From Leptothrix sp. (in: b-proteobacteria) (GTDB lineage Bacteria > Pseudomonadota > Gammaproteobacteria > Burkholderiales > Burkholderiaceae_C), in NCBI GenBank assembly GCA_013822265.1, contig PNKD01000011.1, positions 1 through 57,555 on the forward strand: a stretch of 57,555 nt of DNA. The letters run 5' to 3'. Both the position numbers and the translations under genes were made by a program. The notes under the pieces are model-generated. The model made no database searches and had not been told where the DNA came from. It saw only the letters and a list, made by a program, of their open reading frames with translations. Shown here in pieces: positions 1 through 10,738 of this stretch (position 1 is the first letter of the stretch; every line of letters begins with the position of its first letter).

Positions 1-1
1 C

Positions 2-1006
2 GCCCGCGGCGCGGCGCTGTGGGACGCGTTCGTCATGGCCTGCACGCAAGCCACCTTCTTCCACCGCAGCGAGTGGCAGAGGCTGATGCGCGAGGTGTTC
101 CACCACGACACCCACTTCCTGTACGCGACGCAGTCCGGCCGCATCACCGGCGTGCTGCCGCTGGCGCACGTGAAGAGCATGCTCTTCGGCAAGTCGCTGA
201 CCAGCCTGCCTTTCGCGGTGTATGGCGGTGTGGCGGCCGACGACGAGACCAGCGCCGTGGCGCTGGAGCGGGAAGCCGAACGCCTGGCGCGCGAACTGGG
301 TGTCGATCACCTGGAACTGCGGCAGTTGCGGCGTCAGCACGAAGGCTGGCCGCGGCAGGAGGTCTACGCCACCTTCCGCAAGGCCATCCTGCCCGACGAG
401 GACGCCAACCTGCTGGCCATCCCGCGCAAGCAACGCGCGATGGTGCGCAAGGGCATCAAGAACGGGCTGAAGAGCGAGATCGACAGCCACGTCGGCCGAT
501 TTTTTGCGCTCTACGCCGACAACGTGCATCGCCACGGCACGCCAGCGCTGCCCAAGCGCTACTTCGAGGCCTTGCAGCAGCACTTCGGTGACGACTGCGA
601 GGTGCTCACCGTCACGGCGCCCGACGGCAAGCCGCTGTCCAGCGTGCTGAGCTTTTACTTCCGCGATGAAGTGCTGCCCTACTACGCCGGCGACGACGAG
701 GCCGCGCGCGACCTGGCCGCCAACGACTTCAAGTACTGGGAACTGATGCGACGCTCGTGCGTACGCGGCCTGAAGACCTTCGACTACGGCCGCAGCAAGC
801 TCGGCACCGGCCCCTTCGCGTTCAAGAAGAACTGGGGTTTCGAGCCGATGCCGCTGCACTACGAGTACCGGCTGCTCAAGCGCGACGCCGTGCCGCAGAA
901 CAACCCGACGAACGCCAAGTACAGGCTGATGATCGAGACCTGGCGGCGGCTGCCGTTGGGGTTCGCGAACTGGCTGGGGCCGTTCGTGGTGCGAAGCCTG
1001 GGCTGA
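2..1006 (+). CDS. FemAB-like protein of the XrtA/PEP-CTERM system (5' partial)
   Basis: The reading frame is open from base 2, and residues before the first ATG (base 35) continue the family pattern (ALWDAFV then ACTQATFFHR), so the true start lies before the window. The FemAB/GNAT-like fold is suggested by the basic motif IPRKQRAMVRKGIKNGL in the middle and by FDYGRSKLGTGPFAFKKNWGF near the C-terminus, shared by FemAB-related proteins found next to exosortase A. FemAB enzymes transfer aminoacyl groups. The substrate of this EPS-associated subgroup is not established. It ends 7 bases before the next ATG, so the two are probably cotranscribed. Confidence 0.85.
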   Translation, partial: ARGAALWDAFVMACTQATFFHRSEWQRLMREVFHHDTHFLYATQSGRITGVLPLAHVKSMLFGKSLTSLPFAVYGGVAADDETSAVALEREAERLARELGVDHLELRQLRRQHEGWPRQEVYATFRKAILPDEDANLLAIPRKQRAMVRKGIKNGLKSEIDSHVGRFFALYADNVHRHGTPALPKRYFEALQQHFGDDCEVLTVTAPDGKPLSSVLSFYFRDEVLPYYAGDDEAARDLAANDFKYWELMRRSCVRGLKTFDYGRSKLGTGPFAFKKNWGFEPMPLHYEYRLLKRDAVPQNNPTNAKYRLMIETWRRLPLGFANWLGPFVVRSLG

Positions 1007-1013
1007 TGGCGTG

Positions 1014-2228
1014 ATGGCGAACCTGCTCTATCTCGTGCACCGCATGCCTTATCCGCCCAACAAAGGCGACAAGGTGCGGTCGTTCCACCTGCTGCAGCAC
1101 CTGACCACCAAGCACCGCGTGTTCGTGGGGACCTTCATCGACGACGAGGCGGACGCCGTGCACGTCGATGCGCTGCGGGCCATGTGTGCCGGCCTGCATG
1201 TGTCCGAACTGCATCCCACGCGCGCCCGCCTGACTAGCCTGATGGCCCTGGTGACGGGTGAAGCGCTCACTCTGCTCTACTACCGAAACGCCGGTCTCCG
1301 TCGTTGGGTTGCTGGCATCCTGGCGCGCGAGCGCATCGACGCCGTGGTGGTGTTCTCGTCCTCCATGGCCCAGTACGCCGAAGATGTCAAGGGGCTGCCT
1401 GTGTTGGTCGATTTCGTCGATGTCGATTCCGCAAAGTGGACGGCCTACGCCGACCAGCATCGCTGGCCCATGTCGTGGCTGTACCGTCGCGAAGGCGCTC
1501 GCCTGCTGGCCTACGAGCGCGCAGTCGCCAAGACCTCGCGGCGCAGCTTCTTCTGCACTGACAAGGAGACCCGGCTTTTCCTGGACATGGCGCCCGAGTG
1601 CGCCGGCGGCGTGGAGCCCATGAGCAACGGGGTCGATGCGCAGTACTTTTCCCCGGCTTCGGGCCGGGCTTCCCCCTTTGCGCCTGGCGAGTGGGCCATC
1701 GTGTTCACCGGCGCCATGGACTACTGGCCCAACGTCGACGCGGTGACCTGGTTCGCGCAGGAAGTCATGCCGACCTTGAGGCGCAGCCGGCCGAATCTGC
1801 GCTTCCACATCGTCGGCCGGGCACCCAGTGCCGCGGTGCGGGCCCTGGCGTCCGCCAGCGTCGTCGTCACCGGCACCGTGCCCGATGTGCGGCCCTACCT
1901 GCAGCATGCCGGCGTCGTGGTCGCACCGCTGCGCCTGGCGCGGGGCATACAGAACAAGATCCTCGAAGCGATGGCGATGGCCAGGCCCGTGGTGGCGGCC
2001 GCGCCCTGCGTGGACGCCATCGACGCGCAACCCGGGACCGAGATCCGTTCGGCCAGCGACCCGGCGGACTACGTGCGGTGCGTCGAAGAACTGCTGGCCG
2101 ACCCGGCGCTTGCCGATGCCGTAGGGCAGGCCGGACGTCGACGCGTGCTGAAGAACTACAGCTGGTCGGCCCACATGTCGGCACTCGATCGACATCTGGC
2201 GCCCGCCTGCAACTTGGCTGTGGCATGA
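1014..2228 (+). CDS. XrtA/PEP-CTERM system glycosyltransferase (TIGR03087-like, Stp1)
   Basis: A GT-B fold family 4 glycosyltransferase of 404 residues. The N-terminus NLLYLVHRMPYPPNKGDK is the signature I associate with the first XrtA-associated glycosyltransferase. The nucleotide-sugar end carries NKILEAMAMARPVV (Glu318), the usual acidic donor-binding motif. ATG 1014 is preferred over the adjacent GTG 1011 because the family starts M-x-NLLYLVHR. The gene overlaps xrtA by 4 bases (ATGA), so it is translationally coupled. Its role is to add a sugar to the lipid-linked EPS repeat in the cytoplasm. Donor and linkage cannot be read from sequence. Confidence 0.9.
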   Translation: MANLLYLVHRMPYPPNKGDKVRSFHLLQHLTTKHRVFVGTFIDDEADAVHVDALRAMCAGLHVSELHPTRARLTSLMALVTGEALTLLYYRNAGLRRWVAGILARERIDAVVVFSSSMAQYAEDVKGLPVLVDFVDVDSAKWTAYADQHRWPMSWLYRREGARLLAYERAVAKTSRRSFFCTDKETRLFLDMAPECAGGVEPMSNGVDAQYFSPASGRASPFAPGEWAIVFTGAMDYWPNVDAVTWFAQEVMPTLRRSRPNLRFHIVGRAPSAAVRALASASVVVTGTVPDVRPYLQHAGVVVAPLRLARGIQNKILEAMAMARPVVAAAPCVDAIDAQPGTEIRSASDPADYVRCVEELLADPALADAVGQAGRRRVLKNYSWSAHMSALDRHLAPACNLAVA

Positions 2229-3784
2229 GCGCCGTGCTGAACGCTCCGACGGCAGGGGCCACGCCGTGGCGCCATGCGCTGGCCGCCCTGGGCCTGCTCT
2301 TCGTCGCCATTCTGCTGCTGTACCGCGACACCTTCGCCGCCATGTACGGCATCTGGATGCGGTCGGACACCTTTGCGCACGCCGTTCTGGTGCCGCCGAT
2401 CGTGCTCTGGCTGGTATGGCGTCGGCGCGAGGAACTTCGGCGCTTCGCGCCGCGCCCGCAGCGCTGGATGCTGCTCCCGATGGCGCTGGTCGCGTCGGGG
2501 TGGCTGATCGGCGACCTGGCCGGCGTGAACGCCGTGACACAACTCTGCGTCACGGCACTGCTCGTGTTGGCCGTTCCGGCCGTTTTGGGCCTGGCCGTGA
2601 CGCGCCTGATCGCGTTTCCTCTGGCTTTCTTGTTCTTCATGGTCCCCATCGGCGACTTCCTGCTGCCGCTGATGATGGAAGCCACGGCAGACTTCACCGT
2701 AGCGGCAGTAGCGCTGTCGGGCGTGCCGGTGTACCGCGAAGGTCTGCAATTCGTCATTCCTTCCGGCGCTTGGTCCGTGGTCGAGGCTTGCAGCGGCGTT
2801 CGCTACCTCATTGCCTCGTTCATGGTCGGCACGCTGTTCGCCTACCTCAACTACAGCACGCTGTGGAGGCGGCTGGTCTTCTGCGTGGTGGCCTTGCTCG
2901 TTCCCGTGCTGGCAAACTGGCTGCGTGCCTACATGATCGTGATGCTCGGGCACCTCTCGGGCAACACGATCGCGGTCGGTGTGGACCATCTCATCTACGG
3001 CTGGGTCTTCTTCGGGGTGGTGATCTTGCTGATGTTTCTGATCGGATCCCGCTGGTCCGAGCCGGAGGCTGCCGCCGGCGTGCCGGCGCCTTTGCACGCC
3101 GGCCAGATCGAACCAGCGCCGGTGGCGACCTGGGGGGTGGCCCTGTTGGCGGCGGCTTTGGTGAGCGCCCCGTCGGCTGCGGCGTGGCAGCTAGGGCACC
3201 CGGCAAGAGAGTCGACTGTCTCGCTGACCTTGCCCGACTTCCCGGACGCACCTGAAGCCAAAGGCCAGACTCCCTTGCTGAATCCCACGTTTCCCGGGGC
3301 CGCAGCACAGGCCACTCGCAGCTACATTGTCGATGGCGGGCTGGTGACGGTTCACGTCGCCTACTTCCGCCACCAAGGTTATGGCGCCAAGCTCGCCAGT
3401 TCCGAGAACGCGCTGGTCCGGTCTGACGACAAGAAATGGAACCGCGTGGCAAGCGGCCAGAGCTCATTGGCGCTCGAGGGTCGAGACGTGCCGTTGCGCA
3501 CGGCCGAGATGATAGGCGTCGGTGCCCTGCATGCCGGGAACCGCCAGCGCGTCGACGTCCGGCAGGTCTTGTGGGTGGGTGGCCGCTTCACCATCAACGA
3601 CCACTGGGCAACGGCGCTCGGTGTCTTCAGCCGACTGGCGGGTCTGGGCGACGACGGCGCCATCGTGAGCTTGTATACCCAGGACGAAGACAAGCAAGTC
3701 ACTGCGGCCAGACTGAACAACTTCGTTGCGAGGCGCCTGCCCGCCATCGAAGCCAGGCTCGAGGCTGCGCGCCAAGTGCGCTGA
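2225..3784 (+). CDS. xrtA: Exosortase A with C-terminal EpsI domain
   Basis: A 519-residue polytopic membrane protein. Residues about 15-345 form the exosortase domain with multiple hydrophobic segments. Catalytic residues are visible: Cys189 in VVEACSGVRY, Arg234 in NWLRAY and His255 in GVDHLIYGW. The hydrophilic C-terminal third (about 375-519) is the periplasmic EpsI domain, which is fused in exosortase A of many proteobacteria. The family is a transpeptidase thought to cut PEP-CTERM sorting tails at the inner membrane and hand the protein on for EPS-linked export. The start is ATG 2225, inside the stop of the previous gene. An in-frame open stretch upstream is not coding for this protein. 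Confidence 0.93.
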   Translation: MSAVLNAPTAGATPWRHALAALGLLFVAILLLYRDTFAAMYGIWMRSDTFAHAVLVPPIVLWLVWRRREELRRFAPRPQRWMLLPMALVASGWLIGDLAGVNAVTQLCVTALLVLAVPAVLGLAVTRLIAFPLAFLFFMVPIGDFLLPLMMEATADFTVAAVALSGVPVYREGLQFVIPSGAWSVVEACSGVRYLIASFMVGTLFAYLNYSTLWRRLVFCVVALLVPVLANWLRAYMIVMLGHLSGNTIAVGVDHLIYGWVFFGVVILLMFLIGSRWSEPEAAAGVPAPLHAGQIEPAPVATWGVALLAAALVSAPSAAAWQLGHPARESTVSLTLPDFPDAPEAKGQTPLLNPTFPGAAAQATRSYIVDGGLVTVHVAYFRHQGYGAKLASSENALVRSDDKKWNRVASGQSSLALEGRDVPLRTAEMIGVGALHAGNRQRVDVRQVLWVGGRFTINDHWATALGVFSRLAGLGDDGAIVSLYTQDEDKQVTAARLNNFVARRLPAIEARLEAARQVR

Positions 3785-3847
3785 TCCGCTTCTGGCCGCG
3801 CCTGCTTGTGGAGTCGAATCTCGTATGAACAAAGGAAGTCGAGCGTT

Positions 3848-5115
<1,268 letters not shown>

Positions 5116-5128
<13 letters not shown>

Positions 5129-6300
5129 CGCTTAGCGCGGCCGTCGACACCGACGCCAGGCGATTGATCGTGCATGTTGTCTACCGCTTCGCGGTGGGCG
5201 GACTCGAGAACGGCGTAGTGAACCTGATCAACCACATGGATCGCCGCTGCTGGCGTCATGCGGTGGTTTCACTGACCGACATCGACCCTACTTTCGCACG
5301 GCGTCTGGAGCCTCTGGACGTGAGGCTGATCAGCTTGCACAAACCACCCGGACAGGGCATCTGGCAGGTCCCGAAACTCTGGCGGCTGTTTCGCCGGCTG
5401 CGCCCGGACATCGTGCACACGCGCAACCTCGCGGCGCTGGAGGCACAACTGGCGGCCTGGCTGGCTGGCGTGCCAGGGCGAGTGCACGGCGAGCATGGGC
5501 GGGACGTCGAGGATGTGGACGGCACAAGCCGACGGCACATGCTGATGCGCCGCGCCTACCGGCCGTTCACGCAGCGGCAGATCGCCCTGGGACAGGATCT
5601 CGCAAGCTACACGCGCGACAAGGTGGGGGTGCCGGCTGACCGGCTCCACTCGATCTACAACGGCGTCGACACCACACGATTCGCGCCTGCGGTTCGGCGG
5701 CAAGCGCTTGCCGGCAGCCCCTTCAACGATCCTGCGCTGTGGCTCATAGGCACCGTCGGGCGCATGCGCACCGTGAAGGCGCAACCGCTGCTGGCGCAGG
5801 CATTCGTACAGGCCGTGCAACTGCAGCCGACCTTGCGAGAGCGCGTGCGGCTGGTGCTGGTGGGCGACGGACCCCTGCGGGCATCATGCGAGGCGATTCT
5901 TCAGGCCGCCGGCATGGCTGATCTGGCCTGGCTGCCGGGCGAAAGGGCCGATGTGCCGGATGTCATGCGGAGCCTCGATTGTTTTGCGCTGCCTTCGCTG
6001 GCCGAAGGCATCTCGAATACGATCCTGGAGGCCATGGCCAGTGGTCTGCCGGTGCTGGCCACGCGGGTTGGCGCGAATGCCGAACTCGTGCAGGACGGCA
6101 GCACCGGGCTCGTGGTCCCGCCGAACGATCCGGCGGCGCTGGCGAACGGCATTGTGAGACTGGCGCAGGACGGCGCGGGTGCCGCGGCCATGGGCCGCAA
6201 GGGTCGTGTGGTTGCGGAACGGCAATTCAGCCTCCCAGTCATGGTGCAGGCCTATCAGGCTGTTTACGAGCAACTGCTGCCTTGCAACGGCAGGGAGTGA
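5116..6300 (+). CDS. XrtA/PEP-CTERM system glycosyltransferase (TIGR03088-like, Stp2)
   Basis: A GT4-type glycosyltransferase starting near LIVHVVYRFAVGGLENG, the signature of the second XrtA-associated glycosyltransferase family. A donor-site motif NTILEAMASGLPVLATRVG lies in the C-terminal half, and IYNGVDTTRF is the conserved linker. No ATG fits. GTG 5116 overlaps the previous gene by 13 bases, and CTG 5125 or TTG 5164 are alternatives, so the first 10-17 residues are uncertain. The tight overlap with the dehydrogenase and the 7-base gap to the AsnB gene show one operon. It acts in the cytoplasm on lipid-linked EPS intermediates. Confidence 0.88.
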
Positions 6301-6307
6301 TTCGGTC

Positions 6308-8260
6308 ATGTGTGGAATTACCGGCATCTTCGATACCCGTGGCACACGCCCGGTGGAGTTGGCCGTGCTGCAGCGCATGAACGACTCGCAGCACCACCGC
6401 GGCCCCGACGAGGGCAGCCTGCACATCGAGCCCGGCGTCGGTTTCGGTCACCGCCGTCTCTCGATCATCGATGTCGCCACTGGCCAGCAGCCGCTATTCA
6501 ACGAGGACGGCTCGGTCGTCGTGGTCTTCAACGGCGAGATCTACAACTACCAGGATCTGATCCCTGAATTGCAGGCGCTGGGCCACACCTTCCACACCAA
6601 GAGCGACACCGAGTGCATCGTGCATGCGTGGGAGGAGTGGGGCGACCAATGTGTTCAGCGATTTCGCGGCATGTTTGCCTTTGCGCTGTGGGATCGCAAC
6701 CGGCGAACCTTTTTCATGGCTCGCGACCGACTGGGCGTCAAGCCGATGTACTACGCGGTATTGGACGATGGCACGCTGCTCTTCGGCAGCGAGTTGAAGT
6801 CCCTCATGGCCTACAACGCTCAGGGCGGTGGCCTCGAGCGCGACATCGACCCGCTTGCGATCGAAGAATACTTTGCGCTGGGCTATGTGGCCGAGCCGCG
6901 CACCATTTTCCGCCAGGCCAAGAAGCTGTCGCCGGGCCACATGCTGGCCATACGGCGCGGTGAAGCCGTGGGCCAACCGCGCGAGTACTGGGACGTCAAC
7001 TTCACGCTCAACAACCCCATGAGCACCGAAGACGCCTGCAGCGAACTGGTGCACCGGCTGAAGGAGTCGGTCAAGCTGCGGTTGATCGCCGAGGTGCCGC
7101 TGGGGGCATTCCTGTCGGGCGGTGTCGACTCCAGCGCCGTGGTGCAGGCGATGGCAGGGCTGTCGGACGGACCGGTCAATACCTGTTCCATAGCGTTCGA
7201 CGATCCCAAGTTCAACGAGAGCGAGTTTGCACAGAGGGTGGCTGCGCGCTACCGGACCAACCACCGCGTGGAGATGGTCCAGAGCGACGACTTCGACCTC
7301 ATCGACACGCTGGCCCGCTTGTACGACGAGCCGTATGCCGACAGTTCGGCCATTCCAACCTACCGTGTCTGCCAGCTGGCGCGAAAGCACGTCACGGTGG
7401 CACTCTCGGGTGATGGCGGCGACGAGACCTTCGGTGGCTACCGCCGCTACCGCATGCACCTGATGGAAGAGCGGTTGCGGTCCACGCTTCCGGCCGGCAT
7501 TCGCCAGCCACTGTTCGGCGTGCTGGGTCGTCTCTACCCCAAGGCTGACTGGGCGCCGCGCATGCTGCGCGCCAAGACCACCTTCGAAGGCATGGCGCGC
7601 AGTTCGGTCGAGGCCTACTTTCACTCGGTGAGCATCCTGCGCGGATCCATGCGCGACCAACTCTTCAGCCCCGCGCTCAAGCGCCAGTTGGCCGGCTACA
7701 GCGCGCAGGAGGTTTTCGACAATCATGCGGACCGTGCTCGCACCGACGATCCGCTGGCACTGATCCAGTACCTCGACCTGAAGACCTACCTCGTTGGCGA
7801 CATCAATACGAAGGTCGACAGGGCGTCCATGGCCCACAGTCTGGAAGTTCGCGAGCCGCTCATGGACCATCCACTCGTCGAGTGGTTGGCCACGCTTCCA
7901 TCGACCTTGAAGGTGCGGGGCCAGGAAGGCAAGTTCCTGCTCAAGCAAGCCATGGAGCCGCACCTGCCGGGCGAGGTGCTCTATCGCCCCAAGATGGGGT
8001 TCTCCGTGCCGCTGGCGCGCTGGTTCCGCGGCCCGTTGCGGCAACGTGTGCAGGACGCGGTCTTGGGTGAGCGGTTGGCGGCGACAGGGTGGTTCAACCG
8101 GCCCTATCTGGAGCATCTCGTTGGTGCGCACCAGTCGGGCGCCAGCGACTACAGCGCCGCGTTGTGGACCCTGTTGATGTTCGAAGCCTTTCTGCGGAAT
8201 GTCGTCGATGCCCCTGTGTCGGGCTGCGCACCCTCGCGCGTCGAGGCCGTGCCCGCATGA
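6308..8260 (+). CDS. XrtA-associated amidotransferase, AsnB-like (TIGR03108-like)
   Basis: A 650-residue class II glutamine amidotransferase fused to an asparagine-synthetase domain. Cys2 (MCGITGIF) is the glutaminase nucleophile, with HRGPDEG and VFNGEIYNY of the same domain. The ATP-pyrophosphatase loop LSGGVDSS is at residues 269-276, and SGDGGDETFGGY follows. This family sits in XrtA EPS loci and probably amidates a uronic acid or aminouronic acid of the polymer rather than making asparagine. The neighbouring dehydrogenase supports that inference. It starts at ATG 6308, since the encoded Cys must be residue 2, and overlaps the next gene by ATGA. Confidence 0.92.
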   Translation: MCGITGIFDTRGTRPVELAVLQRMNDSQHHRGPDEGSLHIEPGVGFGHRRLSIIDVATGQQPLFNEDGSVVVVFNGEIYNYQDLIPELQALGHTFHTKSDTECIVHAWEEWGDQCVQRFRGMFAFALWDRNRRTFFMARDRLGVKPMYYAVLDDGTLLFGSELKSLMAYNAQGGGLERDIDPLAIEEYFALGYVAEPRTIFRQAKKLSPGHMLAIRRGEAVGQPREYWDVNFTLNNPMSTEDACSELVHRLKESVKLRLIAEVPLGAFLSGGVDSSAVVQAMAGLSDGPVNTCSIAFDDPKFNESEFAQRVAARYRTNHRVEMVQSDDFDLIDTLARLYDEPYADSSAIPTYRVCQLARKHVTVALSGDGGDETFGGYRRYRMHLMEERLRSTLPAGIRQPLFGVLGRLYPKADWAPRMLRAKTTFEGMARSSVEAYFHSVSILRGSMRDQLFSPALKRQLAGYSAQEVFDNHADRARTDDPLALIQYLDLKTYLVGDINTKVDRASMAHSLEVREPLMDHPLVEWLATLPSTLKVRGQEGKFLLKQAMEPHLPGEVLYRPKMGFSVPLARWFRGPLRQRVQDAVLGERLAATGWFNRPYLEHLVGAHQSGASDYSAALWTLLMFEAFLRNVVDAPVSGCAPSRVEAVPA

Positions 8261-9501
8261 GTCTGCGCGTCCTTCACGTGCTGGACCATTCGATCCCGCT
8301 TCACAGCGGCTACACCTTTCGCACGCTGTCGATACTTCGCGAACAACGCCGCCTCGGTTGGCAGACTTTCCACCTAACCAGCCCGAAGCAAACCACGTCT
8401 TCGGCAGCCGAGGAGACTGTCGACGGGTGGCACTTCCACCGCACCGTGGCGCCGCCCGGCGCCAGTGCGCTGCCGGGACTCGGCGAAGTTGTGCTGATGA
8501 AGCAGACCCAGTCGCGACTGCTGGAAGTGGCACAGAAGGTGCAGCCGCAGGTCATCCATGTCCACTCCCCGGTTCTCAACGCGATCCCGGCACTGCGGGT
8601 GGGCAAGCAACTCGGCATCCCCGTGGTTTATGAAGTGCGCGCCTTTTGGGAAGACGCCGCAGTTGACCACGGCACCACGACCGAGGGCAGCCTTCGCTAC
8701 CTGCTGACACGTCGTCTGGAGACGTACGCCCTGCGCAAGGCAAGACATGTGTTCACGATCTGCGAGGGCCTGCGCAGCGACATCGTCGCCCGTGGGATAC
8801 CCGCAACCAAGGTGACAGTGATTCCCAACGCCGTGGACATCGAGTCGTTCGCAGCCGGCGGCACACCCGATGAGGCGCTGAAGGCCAGGCTGGGCCTCGG
8901 TAACGCCGCCGTGGTAGGGTTCATCGGCTCCTACTACGCTTATGAAGGCCTAGACCTGCTGCTCGCGGCGTTGCCCCAACTGCTGGCCGCTCGCCCCGAA
9001 GTGCGCGTGCTGCTGGTGGGCGGTGGCCCGCAGGAGTCGGCCCTCAAGGCCCAAGCCGCGGCGCTGGGCGTGGCCGACAAGGTGGTCTTCACGGGCCGCG
9101 TGCCGCATGCGGAAGTACAGCGTTACTACGACCTGGTGGACGTGCTGGCCTACCCACGGCACTCGATGCGCCTGACCGAGCTTGTCACGCCGCTCAAGCC
9201 GCTGGAGGCCATGGCACAGGGACGTGTGCTTGTGGCAAGCGACGTGGGTGGTCATAGGGAGCTCATTTGCCACGGTGAGACGGGGTTCTTGTTCAAGGCA
9301 GGCGATCCGCAGGCGCTGGCAAAGGCCCTGCTCAACACGTTGAACTGCCGCCACGACTGGGCGCAGATGCGAGCCAACGGCAGGCAATTCGTCGAGGTCG
9401 AGAGAAACTGGTGCTCCAGTGTGTCTCGGTACGCGGCGGCGTACGCCAGCGTGCTTGACCTGCCCTCGAAGCTGGCCCTCCTTGGCGCGGCACCACCATG
9501 A
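8257..9501 (+). CDS. XrtA/PEP-CTERM system glycosyltransferase (TIGR04063-like)
   Basis: A 414-residue GT-B glycosyltransferase. The N-terminus RVLHVLDHSIPLHSGYTFRT is typical of the exosortase A glycosyltransferase family that follows the amidotransferase. The donor-binding motif KPLEAMAQGRVLVASDVGG is near the C-terminus, and VIPNAVDIESF marks the domain linker. Both ends overlap neighbours by 4 bases (ATGA at 8257 and 9498), so translation is coupled across three genes. It adds a sugar to the EPS repeat in the cytoplasm. Specificity is unknown. Confidence 0.9.
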   Translation: MSLRVLHVLDHSIPLHSGYTFRTLSILREQRRLGWQTFHLTSPKQTTSSAAEETVDGWHFHRTVAPPGASALPGLGEVVLMKQTQSRLLEVAQKVQPQVIHVHSPVLNAIPALRVGKQLGIPVVYEVRAFWEDAAVDHGTTTEGSLRYLLTRRLETYALRKARHVFTICEGLRSDIVARGIPATKVTVIPNAVDIESFAAGGTPDEALKARLGLGNAAVVGFIGSYYAYEGLDLLLAALPQLLAARPEVRVLLVGGGPQESALKAQAAALGVADKVVFTGRVPHAEVQRYYDLVDVLAYPRHSMRLTELVTPLKPLEAMAQGRVLVASDVGGHRELICHGETGFLFKAGDPQALAKALLNTLNCRHDWAQMRANGRQFVEVERNWCSSVSRYAAAYASVLDLPSKLALLGAAPP

Positions 9502-10727
9502 TCCCGCACGTGGTCGTGCTTAGCAGCCTGTTCCCGAGCGCCCGGCAGCCGGGTTCGGGACTCTTCGTGCGCGAACGGGCGTTCCGGCTCGGGCAGCGCA
9601 CCTCGCTGGCGGTCGTTGCCCCTACGCCTTGGTTTCCGGCACAGGCTGCGTTGCACTACTGGCGGCCGGGCCTGCGGCCGGGCGCTCCAGGCTACGAGAG
9701 TCAGCGGGGCTTCGACGTGTGGTACCCGAGATTCCTGTCCGCGCCCGGCTTGCTGAAGCGATGTGACGGGATTTCGATGGCCTTGGCCGCCTACCCGCGG
9801 ATGAAGACGCTCAAGGCGCAGGGGCGCCTCGACGTGATCGACTCCCACTTTGGCTACCCCGATGGCCGAGCCGCAGGCTTGCTTGCCCGCTGGTTGGGTG
9901 TGCCGTACACAGTGACACTGCGCGGCACCGAGGTCCGCCATGCCGCCGACCCGGTACTGGCGCCCCAGCTGGGGCAAGCACTGCGCAGCGCTGACCGCGT
10001 CTTCTCGGTTTCGGACTCCTTGCGCCGCGTCGCCTTGTCCCTGGATGTCGCACCAGAACGCGCGCGCGTCGTCGGCAACGGTGTCGACATCTCCCGCTTC
10101 TATCCGTTGGACCGAACCGAGCAGCGCCGCGCGCTGGGACTGCCAGATGACGCCCCTGTGCTCGTCACCGTCGGCGGGTTATGCGAACGCAAAGGCTTCC
10201 ATCGAGTAATGGCGTGCCTGCCCGAGTTGCGACAAGCCTGGCCGGACTTGCGTTATCTCGTGATTGGGGGCCCAAGCCCGGAAGGGGATTGGACCACCCG
10301 TTTGAAGAGTCTCGCAAGAGAACTGGCCCTGCAGGATTGCGTGCACTTCACAGGGCCGCTGCCACCTGAAGATGTTGGCCGCTACCTTTCGGCCGCTGAT
10401 GTCTTCGTGCTTGCCACACGCAACGAGGGCTGGGCAAACGTCCTGCTTGAAGCCATGGCGTGCGGCCTACCCGTGGTTGCCACCGACGTGGGCGGAAACG
10501 CAGAGGTCGTGTGTCGCCCTGAATTGGGCACGGTGGTGCCCTTCGGCGACGCCACGGCACTCGCGCGGGCTCTGCGCAAGTCACTTCAATACGACTGGAA
10601 CCGCAGCGAAATCAGAAGGTACGCAGAGGCCAACGTATGGGATAGGCGGATCGATGAACTCGAAGCGGAGTTCATCGACCTGGCCAGCCGCCCTCGCTCG
10701 CCCGCGCAGTTGCGCACCATGTACTGA
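9498..10727 (+). CDS. Glycosyltransferase family 4
   Basis: A 409-residue GT-B enzyme. The N-terminal acceptor domain begins HVVVLSSLFPSARQPGSGLF, a form seen in GT4 enzymes of EPS loci. The linker is VVGNGVDISRFYP, and the donor site carries NVLLEAMACGLPVVATDVGG. The TLRGTEVRH segment fits the acceptor lobe. It is coupled to the previous gene by an ATGA overlap and followed after 11 bases by the CapK-like gene. It probably completes the sugar chain begun by the preceding XrtA glycosyltransferases. The sugar donor is not predictable here. Confidence 0.88.
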   Translation: MIPHVVVLSSLFPSARQPGSGLFVRERAFRLGQRTSLAVVAPTPWFPAQAALHYWRPGLRPGAPGYESQRGFDVWYPRFLSAPGLLKRCDGISMALAAYPRMKTLKAQGRLDVIDSHFGYPDGRAAGLLARWLGVPYTVTLRGTEVRHAADPVLAPQLGQALRSADRVFSVSDSLRRVALSLDVAPERARVVGNGVDISRFYPLDRTEQRRALGLPDDAPVLVTVGGLCERKGFHRVMACLPELRQAWPDLRYLVIGGPSPEGDWTTRLKSLARELALQDCVHFTGPLPPEDVGRYLSAADVFVLATRNEGWANVLLEAMACGLPVVATDVGGNAEVVCRPELGTVVPFGDATALARALRKSLQYDWNRSEIRRYAEANVWDRRIDELEAEFIDLASRPRSPAQLRTMY

Positions 10728-10738
10728 GCGAGTTGTCA

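Noticed and set aside
6494..8533. 679-codon minus-strand open frame opposite the AsnB-like gene
   Set aside because: Shadow frame. No motif, and the plus-strand protein has all catalytic motifs.
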